Source of the DNA: JACRCT01 sp049841135
GTDB taxonomy: Bacteria > Myxococcota > Myxococcia > Myxococcales > UBA5297
Length of the DNA: 64,000 nucleotides
Reading direction: 5' to 3'
Assembly (NCBI GenBank): GCA_049841135.1
Contig: JASGHK010000008.1
Location: forward strand, 1,240,001-1,304,000
The stretch's first letter is position 1, and the number at the start of each line of letters is the position of its first letter. A program made the translations under genes and the position numbers. Under the pieces are notes generated by a model. It ran no database searches, was not told where the DNA came from, and saw only the letters and a list, made by a program, of their open reading frames with translations. Of the stretch, positions 1 to 7,510 are shown one piece after another.

Positions 1-49
1 GGCATCGGATCGGCGTCACCCCATTTTGATCGCCCCCTCAGCAATTTCA

Positions 50-2324
50 GGCACTTAGCTCGCATTGTAGATACCGATTAGTGAATGATGTTGCAATGAT
101 TACTGCAAATATTGTAGACACCTACCATGCATGTCCGTGTCTCCACCACGAAGCGGGGCGGTCACGTCTATCGCTACGCGCAACTCGTCGAGAGCTACCG
201 GCGGCCTGACGGGATGCCGGCCCACCGAGTGGTGGCGCAGCTGGGGGCGATTTCCGAGATGGAAATCGAAAACCTGCGGACGGCCTTGCAGGCCTCGCGT
301 TCGGGCAAGGCCGTCGTGCTGCCCACCGAAAAGGTTTCGGCGAAGGTGACGGAGAGTCTCGACTACCTCGATGCCGCCGTCGCCTTGAGTCTCTGGCGCG
401 AGTGGAGGCTCGATGAGCTCCTCGCCGGGTTGATGGGCCAGGGCGACAAGGAGGTCTCGCCAGCCGAGGTGGTTTCGGCGCTTACGATCCAGCGTTGCAT
501 CGCGCCGGGTTCCAAGCTCTATGCCGAGCGGTGGTTCCCGCGAACGGCACTCCCCGAGCTTCTCGGGATCGGACGCGACCAGTTCAACAACACCCGCCTG
601 CACCGGGTCCTCGAGCAGCTTGACGAGGTCACGCCCGCGCTTCAGGAGCGCCTGCCGTCACATTGCCTGGCGCAGACAGGGACATTCACCTCGCTGCTGC
701 TCGATGTGACGGACACCTGGTTCGTCGGGCAAGGTCCGGATGGCCTGGCGCAGAAGGCCAAGACCAAGGAGGGTCTCTACCAACGAAAGATCGGCATCGT
801 GCTGATGTGCAACCAGGACGGCTTCCCGCTGCGCTGGCAGGTGATCTCCGGGCGGCAGAGCGACTCCACGGCCATGCTCGACGTCATCGGAGGAGTCCAG
901 AAGGTCGACTGGGTCCGCGAGGCGCCCGTGGTGTGCGACCGAGCATTGGGAAAGACCGCGCACCTTCGCAAGCTGCTCGCCACGGGCCTGCGTTTCGTGA
1001 CCGCGCTGACCGAGGATGAGTTCGCCGCCTATGCCCCCGACCAGATCCCGCATGCGGCCCTCGAGGGTGTCGAGTTGACAAAGGGTGAGCAGGAGGCCGC
1101 CCGACAAGCGGGCGTACTCGCCGCTGCCGCAGGCATGCGCCGGGTGAGCGACTCGCTCTTTGTTGCTGATCTCGGAGTGGTGCAGCGGCGGGAAGTCGGG
1201 GTGGCATCCCAAGCCAGTGAGGCCGCCGCCGGAGATGCGCTCCAGCGAGCCCTCGCGCAGGCAACTTCGATTCGCCAGGCCTTGGACCAAGGCTCGGCGC
1301 TCAATTCCCGGGAGGCCGGGCGTGCGCAAGGCCTGCAGAAGGAGCGGGCGGTCAAGCTCTTGGAACTGTTGAACCTCGCTCCGGATCTGCAGGACGACAT
1401 CCGTGCTGGGAGGATGCTGGGCATGCCCATCCGCGCGGCGTTGAGGGCAGCCTGCCTGGGCGATCCCCAAGAGCAGCGTGCATCCCTGGATCGCGAGATG
1501 CGCAGGGCGCCGCGGCCTGAGCGCAGGCCTGCGGTCAATATCGCCGCGCGTCAAGAGGAGCCGCTGCGCGTGCGCGCGGTGGTCTGCTTCAACCCCGAGC
1601 AATTCGTCGAGCAGCGCCTGGGGGCCGACACCACGCTCGCGCATCTGCGCCGCCTGGAGCGCGAGATGAATGAGCAGTTGGCGGCGCCGGGCTCTCGCCG
1701 CACGCGGGAGAGCGCCTATTCCGAGTTGGACCGCGAGTTGCGTCGGCGCAGCCTCGTGGAGGCCTTCGAAATCGCCGTCACGGAGACCGCAGACGCCGAG
1801 AGTGCCAAGGTCCGGCTGCAGGTGGAGCTCGAGCTGCGCCCGCACGTCTGGCGACGGCTGCGTCGCTATGACGGCTTCTCCGTGGTGGTCGCCCACCCCG
1901 AGTCGCTGCAGAGCGGGGAGGACTTGGCGGCGACGTACCGCAGCCGCGACGCAGTGGAGAAGGACTTCCACGTCATCAAGAGCCTGGTCGAGCTGCGACC
2001 GGTGCGGCACCGAACCGAAGCGAAGGTGCGAGCACATGTGACGCTCTGCGTCTTGGCGATGCTTTTGGAGCGGGCCCTCGAGCGAAAGCTCGCCGGCACT
2101 GCGGCTGCCATGAGCGCCGCCCGAGCATTCGAAGAGCTCGAGAGTGTCCGCCTCAACCGCCTGCAACTCGGTGGCCGCACCGCCTCCACCATCACGAACC
2201 CGAACCCGACCCAGGCGGCCATCCTCAAGGCGCTTGGCCTTGAGCGCCTCGCCTGCGATGACGAGATGGCGCCCATCCTCGGGCGCCATCCCGTGTCTGT
2301 ATCTACACGCGCGAGCTAACTGCC
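50..2324 (+). mobile_element. IS1634-like insertion sequence, apparently complete
   Basis: A single transposase gene is bracketed by terminal inverted repeats. The left end (50-74) reads GGCACTTAGCTCGC then ATTGTAGATAC. The reverse complement of the right end (2299-2324) reads GGCAGTTAGCTCGC then GCGTGTAGATAC, so about 25 of 26 positions pair, allowing one mismatch and one small indel. The transposase stop codon (2317-2319) lies inside the right repeat. No clear target-site duplication is visible just outside the repeats, so the outer limits could be off by a few bases. The 75 bp between the left repeat and the start codon is the most AT-rich DNA in this part of the window, as expected for an IS promoter. 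Confidence 0.8.
127..2319 (+). CDS. IS1634 family (IS4 superfamily) transposase
   Basis: DDE transposase of 730 residues that should catalyse cut-and-paste movement of the surrounding element. The catalytic set is readable: first Asp in LLLDVTDTW (D193 or D196), second Asp in VVCDRALGK (D271), and the Glu in YRSRDAVEKDFHVIK (E611). The last segment matches the Y-(2)-R-(3)-E-(6)-K signature of the IS4 superfamily exactly. The long gap between the second Asp and the Glu (about 340 residues) and the total length fit IS1634-type proteins, which carry an insertion domain there. The frame is uninterrupted and the catalytic residues are present, so the enzyme looks functional. Family assignment is by recalled motifs, not by search. 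Confidence 0.9.
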   Translation: MHVRVSTTKRGGHVYRYAQLVESYRRPDGMPAHRVVAQLGAISEMEIENLRTALQASRSGKAVVLPTEKVSAKVTESLDYLDAAVALSLWREWRLDELLAGLMGQGDKEVSPAEVVSALTIQRCIAPGSKLYAERWFPRTALPELLGIGRDQFNNTRLHRVLEQLDEVTPALQERLPSHCLAQTGTFTSLLLDVTDTWFVGQGPDGLAQKAKTKEGLYQRKIGIVLMCNQDGFPLRWQVISGRQSDSTAMLDVIGGVQKVDWVREAPVVCDRALGKTAHLRKLLATGLRFVTALTEDEFAAYAPDQIPHAALEGVELTKGEQEAARQAGVLAAAAGMRRVSDSLFVADLGVVQRREVGVASQASEAAAGDALQRALAQATSIRQALDQGSALNSREAGRAQGLQKERAVKLLELLNLAPDLQDDIRAGRMLGMPIRAALRAACLGDPQEQRASLDREMRRAPRPERRPAVNIAARQEEPLRVRAVVCFNPEQFVEQRLGADTTLAHLRRLEREMNEQLAAPGSRRTRESAYSELDRELRRRSLVEAFEIAVTETADAESAKVRLQVELELRPHVWRRLRRYDGFSVVVAHPESLQSGEDLAATYRSRDAVEKDFHVIKSLVELRPVRHRTEAKVRAHVTLCVLAMLLERALERKLAGTAAAMSAARAFEELESVRLNRLQLGGRTASTITNPNPTQAAILKALGLERLACDDEMAPILGRHPVSVSTRAS

Positions 2325-2374
2325 CGGAACCACAGGCCCTCGCGCCCGAGGGTGGTCAACTCAGGGCGTCACGG

Positions 2375-2407
2375 GACCCGAAGCCCGAAGCCCGGGGCCC
2401 GAAGCCC
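2375..2407. repeat. Short CCCGAAG heptamer repeat
   Basis: CCCGAAG occurs at 2377-2383, 2384-2390 and 2398-2404, just past the stop codon of the minus-strand pepT gene. The reverse complement of the same pattern (CGGGCTT twice, then CGGGG) recurs at 35104-35121 in another intergenic gap, and a degraded relative lies near 3680-3715. It is a short dispersed intergenic repeat of unknown function. Confidence 0.5.
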
Positions 2408-3666
2408 TACTTCTTCGCCCACAGCCCGCAGAGGTGCACGAACACCTCGCCGGCCTTCTGCAGCGAGTTCACGCCAATCCACTCCTTCTTGGAGTGGAAG
2501 AGCACGCCGCCCGCGAAGATGTTCGGGGTGGGCACGCCCATGAAGCTGAGCTTGGCGCCGTCGGTGCCGCCGCGGATGGCGTTGCGGTGCAGCGGGATGC
2601 CGGCCAACTCGATGGCCTGGCGCGCCGTCTCCACAACCTCGGGCCGGGTGTCCAGCGCCTCCTTCATGTTGTGGTACTGCTCCTTCACCTCGAGCTGGAT
2701 CTTCAGGCCGGGGTGCCGGGCGAGCATGAAGTCGCGCAGCTTCTCGAGCAGCGCCTGCTTCTCCGCGTTCTTCTCGCGCCGGAAGTCGCGCACGATGAAC
2801 TGGATGTCGGCCTCGCTCTCGTTGCCGCTCATGCGCGTGAGGTGGAAGAAGCCTTCGCGCAGCTCGGTGTGCTCGGGGGTCATCCACTCCGGCAGCAGCG
2901 TGATGAAGCGCGCAGCCAGCGCCGCCGCGTTGATCATCTTGTTCTTGGCCATGCCCGGGTGGACCGAGAGGCCCGTGAACTTGAGCTTCGCGGAGAGCGC
3001 ATCGAAGCACTCGTCCTCGAGCTCGCCCTGGACGGAGCCGTCGAAGGTGTAGCCGACCTTGCCCAGCTTCTCGAGGCGGATCTGGGCGGTGCCCTCGCCG
3101 ATCTCCTCGTCGGGCGTGAAGCAGATGCGCAGCTCGGGGTGCTCGAGCTCCGGCCACTTCTTGAGTGCCGCCAGGCCCGCCATGATCTCGGCGATGCCCG
3201 CCTTGTCGTCGGCGCCGAGCAGCGTCTTGCCCGAGGCGGTGATCAGCGTGTCGCCCTTGTGGTCGAGCAGCGCCGGGCAGTCCTTGGGGTCGATGGTCAG
3301 CTCGGGGTCGTCCGGGAAGCGGACCACGCCGCCGTCGTACTTCTCGCGCAGCAGCGGCTTGACGTTCTCGCCGGAGACCGCGGGCGAGGTGTCCAGGTGC
3401 GCGATGAAGGAGACCGGGGTCTTGCCCGCGGCGCCCTTGGAGGCCGGGAGCGTGGCGTAGACGTAGCAGTGCTCGTCCGCCTCGACGTCCTTGAGGCCCA
3501 GCTCGGTCAGCTCGACCTTGAGCAGCTTGGCCAGCGCGAACTGGTGCTCGGAGCTGGGGTGCTTGCCGCTGTCCTCGTTGCTGGTGGTGTGCACCTTCAC
3601 GTAGGCCAGGAAGCGGCGCAGGGCCTCCTCGCGCAGGAAGTCGCGGATCTCGGCGGACAGAGCCAT
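2407..3666 (-). CDS. pepT: Peptidase T (tripeptide aminopeptidase)
   Basis: Cytosolic M20B zinc peptidase that removes the N-terminal residue from tripeptides. At 419 residues it has the usual PepT length. Metal ligands and catalytic residues are in place: AHLDTSP with H90 and D92, LLGADDKAG with the bridging D153, and TPDEEIGEG with the catalytic E187/E188 pair. The start is supported by AAGGAG eight bases upstream of the ATG. The gene stands alone next to the insertion sequence. A peptide-degrading enzyme fits the amino-acid oxidation genes further along (iorAB and the ADP-forming acyl-CoA synthetase). Confidence 0.93.
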   Translation of the reverse strand: MALSAEIRDFLREEALRRFLAYVKVHTTSNEDSGKHPSSEHQFALAKLLKVELTELGLKDVEADEHCYVYATLPASKGAAGKTPVSFIAHLDTSPAVSGENVKPLLREKYDGGVVRFPDDPELTIDPKDCPALLDHKGDTLITASGKTLLGADDKAGIAEIMAGLAALKKWPELEHPELRICFTPDEEIGEGTAQIRLEKLGKVGYTFDGSVQGELEDECFDALSAKLKFTGLSVHPGMAKNKMINAAALAARFITLLPEWMTPEHTELREGFFHLTRMSGNESEADIQFIVRDFRREKNAEKQALLEKLRDFMLARHPGLKIQLEVKEQYHNMKEALDTRPEVVETARQAIELAGIPLHRNAIRGGTDGAKLSFMGVPTPNIFAGGVLFHSKKEWIGVNSLQKAGEVFVHLCGLWAKK

Positions 3667-3784
3667 GGGGTCTCCTTGGGTCTTCGGGGGGCTACGGGTT
3701 TCGGGTCGGGGCAGAAGAGCTTCCGGTCGCAGCCGGGAACCGAAGACTAGAGCCTCGGGGCGGCCCGCCCAAGCCCAAAGCCGC

Positions 3785-5959
3785 TCAGTCGCTCGGCCGC
3801 TTCCAGCGCGAAGCGATCGGGTTTCGCCCGGCGACCCAGTCGGTGATCTTCTCGGCGTCGGTGAGCGGGTCGAACAGGTCCTTGCGGATGAGGTGCTGGA
3901 AGTTGCCGCCCTCCAGCATCACGTAGGCGTTCTTGCCGTCGTAGCGCAGCGGCACGAGCTCCTTGCACAGATCGCCCATCGGGTCGCGCCAGCCACCCTT
4001 GCCGTCATCGACGATGGCCACGACGTCCAGCGCCCCGTGCGTCGAGTTGAGCACGTGGATGAGCGGCGCCCGGCGCTCGGGGTTGGGTCCCTTGGTCTCG
4101 AACAGCAGCACGAGGCGCGACGAGGTGCGGATGAGCTGGCGCGCCCGCAAGGTCGCCCCGGCCTCGCCCTGCGAGATGCACAAGAGCTCGTACTTCCAGA
4201 CCTGGAGCTGGGCGGTCTCCTGCCGTCCCTCGATAGCCGCCTCCGGGGCTCCGCGATGGGAGGGCACCGGCGGAGCGGTCACCTCTTCCTCGCCCATCCC
4301 CGGCGTGGAGAAGGGCTCGGGCTCGAACGGCATCTCGCTCTGCGTCTGCCGCCGGCGCTTCTGGGCCGCGGCTGCCGAGGGGGTCGATTTGAGCGGCTGC
4401 ATCGAAGCCGGCCGGGCCAGGCGCAACGTCGCGCGGGCCGTCTCTGCCGGCGGAGCTTCACGGGGCCGTGCGACCCCTGGAGGCGGCGGCGTTGCCTCGC
4501 GGGAGCGCGCAACGCCGGGCGGGGCTGGGGTGCTCTCGCGGGAGCGCGCAACGCCGGGCGGGGCTGGAGTGCTCTCGCGGGGGCGCGCCAAGCCGGGCGG
4601 GGCCGGGGTGCTCTCGCGAGGACGCGCGACCCCGGGCGGGGCTGGGGTGCTCTCGCGGGGGCGCGCGACGCCTGACGGAGGCGTGGGCGGGCGCTCGCCC
4701 AAGGCCCGAACGGTGCCGGTGACCCTGCGCACTCCAGTCTCGGCCGCCGCCGGACGGGAGCCGGTACGTGACAGCTCGGCCGCTGGGCGCAGCTGGGACC
4801 GGCCCGGAGCGGGCGTCGGGGGCCGCGGCTCGGACGAAGCCACAGATGGAGGTGCCGGCGGAGGAGTCGCAGGACGAGGCTTGCCGCCGGTCGACTGCCG
4901 GGCGATTGGGGCCCGGGTGACCACGTCCGAGTCCGCCTCCGCCTCACCCGCGGGCCCTTCGAGCGCAGCGCCCTCGACCGCCGGGCGCGGCCCGGTCTCG
5001 GCCAACGGGTTGCGGCGGACCGTGGTGCGGTCCTCGGCGGCCGCGATGAGCGGAGCGTCATCCTCGAGCGCCGCGCCCTGGGTGCTCGCGCCCAACAGCG
5101 GGCTCCAGAGCACGCGGGTGCGCTCCCCGGCGAAGGGGAGCAGCGCCTTGGCCAGCTCGAGCACCGTGGAGAAGCGGGCGTCGGGGCTCGTGGCCATCGC
5201 CTTGGCGACCGCCTCCGACAGCGCGCGCGGCGTGCCCGGCAATCGCTCGTGCAGCGGCACATAGGCGCCCTGCTGGATGGCCACCAGCACCGCGAAGACG
5301 TTGGGGGCGTCGAAGGGCCGCACGCCGGTGAGCAGCTCGTAGAGGATGACGCCCAGGCCAAACTGATCGCTGCGCGCGTCGAGGTCGGTCAGCCCGCGCG
5401 CCTGCTCGGGCGACATGTAGTACGGGCTGCCCAGCGCCTCGCCGGCCCCGGTGAGCGAGGCGTCGGCGGTGGAGACCTTGCTGATACCGAAGTCGAGCAC
5501 CTTGGGCAGCGGCTCGCCGTACGGCCCGCGCGTCAGGAAGACGTTCTGGGGCTTCAGGTCGCGGTGGATGATGCCCTGCTGGTGCACGGCGGCCACCGCG
5601 GCCATCACCGGGACCATGATGTCCAGCGCCCGGTCGGCGGTGACCCGCGTCTCGCGGCGCAGGAGCGTCTCCAGGTCCTCGCCCTCGAGGTACTCCATGA
5701 CCAGGAAGGCCACGCCGTCGACCTGGCCGGCGTCATAGACGTCCACGATGTGCGGGTGCTTGAGGCGCGCCGCCGATTGCCCCTCGCGCAGGAAGCGCTC
5801 TTTGACGGTGGGCAGGGCCTCGACGTCGCTGCGCAGGGTCTTGAGAGCGACGCGCTTGCCGAGCTCGGTGTGGAGCGCCTCGTAGACAGCGCCCATGCCG
5901 CCTTCGCCGAGGAAGCGGACAATCTTGTACTGGCCGAGCTTCGAATCCCGCTTCAACAT
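3785..5959 (-). CDS. Hanks-type serine/threonine protein kinase with long Pro/Arg-rich linker
   Basis: Eukaryotic-like kinase of about 724 residues. The kinase domain fills roughly residues 10-275: Gly-loop GEGGMGAVY (18-26), Lys in VALK (K40), catalytic loop HRDLKPQN (D134), DFG (156-158) and SPYYMSPEQA activation segment. A low-complexity linker follows, containing a 13-residue repeat (VARPRESTPAPPG), then a C-terminal domain of about 120 residues that I do not recognise. No transmembrane helix is visible, so it is probably cytosolic. I chose the ATG at 5959 because the kinase fold begins within ten residues of it. The frame stays open 77 codons further upstream, but that extension has no domain-like character. 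Substrate is unknown. Confidence 0.85.
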   Translation of the reverse strand: MLKRDSKLGQYKIVRFLGEGGMGAVYEALHTELGKRVALKTLRSDVEALPTVKERFLREGQSAARLKHPHIVDVYDAGQVDGVAFLVMEYLEGEDLETLLRRETRVTADRALDIMVPVMAAVAAVHQQGIIHRDLKPQNVFLTRGPYGEPLPKVLDFGISKVSTADASLTGAGEALGSPYYMSPEQARGLTDLDARSDQFGLGVILYELLTGVRPFDAPNVFAVLVAIQQGAYVPLHERLPGTPRALSEAVAKAMATSPDARFSTVLELAKALLPFAGERTRVLWSPLLGASTQGAALEDDAPLIAAAEDRTTVRRNPLAETGPRPAVEGAALEGPAGEAEADSDVVTRAPIARQSTGGKPRPATPPPAPPSVASSEPRPPTPAPGRSQLRPAAELSRTGSRPAAAETGVRRVTGTVRALGERPPTPPSGVARPRESTPAPPGVARPRESTPAPPGLARPRESTPAPPGVARSRESTPAPPGVARSREATPPPPGVARPREAPPAETARATLRLARPASMQPLKSTPSAAAAQKRRRQTQSEMPFEPEPFSTPGMGEEEVTAPPVPSHRGAPEAAIEGRQETAQLQVWKYELLCISQGEAGATLRARQLIRTSSRLVLLFETKGPNPERRAPLIHVLNSTHGALDVVAIVDDGKGGWRDPMGDLCKELVPLRYDGKNAYVMLEGGNFQHLIRKDLFDPLTDAEKITDWVAGRNPIASRWKRPSD
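4461..4682. repeat. 39-bp minisatellite within kinase gene
   Basis: Five tandem 39-bp units (4461-4499, 4500-4538, 4539-4577, 4578-4616, 4617-4655) are followed by a partial sixth. Each encodes 13 residues of the pattern VARPRESTPAPPG with small substitutions. Because the unit is a multiple of three, copy-number change would lengthen or shorten the kinase linker without breaking the frame. Confidence 0.85.
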
Positions 5960-6119
5960 AGGCCCGCTACCATAGCAGCCAGAGGTGGCACCGTCGCCGT
6001 GACGGACGTCACCCCAACGGGCGAGCAAGTGGGCTCGCCCTGTGTGAAAATCGCGCGGTCTCGCTAGCGCTTGAACAGCAGGGCCGGGAGCCTTCGGTAT
6101 CAATGGACTCGAGGCAGCC

Positions 6120-6431
6120 ATGAAACGTCGCCGCAACCCCATGCCGGCCTTGATCGGTCTGACCGCGCTGCTCTCCTTGACGTGCGGCATCCGCGAGGAC
6201 GAGCTGCGCTGCGAAGAGGCCGTCGCACACCTCTCCCGCTGCTGCCCGGGCTTCGTCCCCAGCCAGATCGACTGCTACTACGCGACTGGCTGCGGCACGG
6301 TCTACCCAGCCTTGGACATCGAAGAGAGCCGCTGCGTCTCCGCCATGAGCTGCGAGGCCATCGTCGCCGCGGGCGTCTGCTCGCGCGCCCAGACGGCCCG
6401 GCCCGACGACGGCCGGAGGGTCTGCCCATGA
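6120..6431 (+). CDS. Small Cys-rich secreted protein, unknown function
   Basis: Predicted protein of 103 residues with a basic start (MKRRRN) and a hydrophobic stretch (about residues 9-22) ending in LSLTCG. It may be secreted or a lipoprotein, although the lipobox is not canonical. The mature part carries eight further cysteines, which suggests disulfide bonds outside the cytoplasm. CGAGG precedes the ATG by about six bases. The stop codon overlaps the start of the next gene (ATGA at 6428-6431), so the two are probably translationally coupled and act together in the envelope. I do not recognise a family. Confidence 0.65.
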   Translation: MKRRRNPMPALIGLTALLSLTCGIREDELRCEEAVAHLSRCCPGFVPSQIDCYYATGCGTVYPALDIEESRCVSAMSCEAIVAAGVCSRAQTARPDDGRRVCP

Positions 6432-7076
6432 CCCGCCTTCCGCTCGCTGGCTTGCTCGCTGCCCTCGCCGTGTCGCTCTTCGCCGGCGCTGCCCGTGGCC
6501 AGACGCCCCCGACTCCTTTGCCGCCACCGCCCCCTCCTCCGAATCGAAGTCACCGGCGGCTACGCCACCCTGCCGCCGCCGCCGCCTCCGGAGGCGCCCG
6601 CGCCGCAGCGGAGCACGGGCTTCTCCCTCAAGTTCGCCCTCGGTGGGACTTACCGAAACCTCTACGGCATCCACTTCGGCGGCGGCGACCTCGCGCTCGA
6701 CCTCGGCGGACAGACGAAGGGCGCGGCGTTCTACTTCGACCTCGCCCTGTTCGTCGGCTCCACCGCCTCCGGACTGACCACGAGCGACGTGATGCTGGGC
6801 TTCCGCGCCGAGGGCCGCATCGGCTCGCGGCTGCGTATCGGCGGCGGGGCGAGCGTGAGCGTGCTCATCGTCCGGCGCATCACCACCGAGAGCGCCATCC
6901 TCGACTTCACCGTCGGCCCCGCGCTCCACGCCAGCTTCGACGTCGTCCAGTGGGAGGACTCGGCGCTCTACGTAGGAGCCAAGGGCGGCTTCGGGTGGCT
7001 GGTGATGGCCAGCGACCACAACAGCGGCACCCCGCTGATGGCCAACGCCACGGTCGGGCTCGGCTTCCGGTACTGA
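6428..7076 (+). CDS. Probable outer-membrane beta-barrel protein (frame interrupted near 6541)
   Basis: The ATG overlaps the previous stop. The first 24 residues form a signal peptide (MTRLPLAGLLAALAVSL, then FAGAARGQ). After a proline-rich stretch the frame shifts by +1 at GAATC (6541-6545). Dropping one base to give GATC joins PPPPIEVTGGYA and yields 215 residues. The rest has alternating hydrophobic/polar strands rich in Gly, Tyr and Phe and ends in GLGFRY, a terminal aromatic residue typical of outer-membrane barrels. It probably sits in the outer membrane and pairs with the Cys-rich protein upstream. Function unknown. I treat the shift as a sequence error because both sides read cleanly. 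Confidence 0.65.
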
Positions 7077-7492
7077 GGCCGGGCCACACCGCGTGCAGGA
7101 CCCGAGCCGCGGATCCTTTGCGTGCTCGCATTGCTGAAGGCAGATCTCCGATGCCGAGTGCGGCTCGAGCGTCCCGCGAGCAGCCTTTTCCCCTCGGCTG
7201 GGCTCGGGACCAGGAAACCGGTGCACCTATTCGATTCGGCGCCCATCTGCCTTCCGCTGGGCCCCTTGGCCCCTTGACGCTGAATTGAAGCCTGCGCGGG
7301 TGTGAGGCGGAGATAAAGAGGCTTTCGTCATGGGCCCCCGGCACCGAAGGCGCTTGCTGGAGACGGATGGGGCCGTGCTCGACTTGGACCTCATCACTGC
7401 CCAGGGCTGGACAAACACGCTTTCGCCATGAGCCCTCGGCACCGCAGGCGCTTGCCGGAGGCAGAAGGGGGCCGTGCTCGACTTGGACCTCA
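7077..7492. other. 416-bp gap between convergent genes; contains a tandem duplication
   Basis: No credible gene lies here. The first 240 bp shows nothing I can assign. The second part holds two tandem copies of a segment of about 92 bp, listed separately. The second copy runs into the 3' end of the P-type ATPase gene. Confidence 0.6.
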
Positions 7493-7510
7493 TCACTGCC
7501 CAGGGCTGGA
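7321..7510. repeat. Tandem duplication of a ~92-bp segment
   Basis: Copy 1 (7321-7411) and copy 2 (7419-7510) share long identical blocks, notably GGGGCCGTGCTCGACTTGG followed by ACCTCATCACTGCCCAGGGC. They differ at about ten positions elsewhere. Copy 2 overlaps the last codons (SSSPGQ) and stop of the P-type ATPase, so copy 1 looks like a duplicated gene tail plus downstream DNA. The repeat period is 98 bp. Confidence 0.8.

Noticed and set aside
2434..3750. Long open frame opposite pepT
   Set aside because: It is a reverse-strand shadow of pepT caused by high GC; the translation is Arg/Ala/Leu/Val-biased with no domain, while pepT has all catalytic motifs.
5930..5960. Possible tRNA T-arm (TTCGAATCCC)
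   Set aside because: The stretch encodes the first residues of the kinase on the minus strand, and no acceptor, D or anticodon arm surrounds it.
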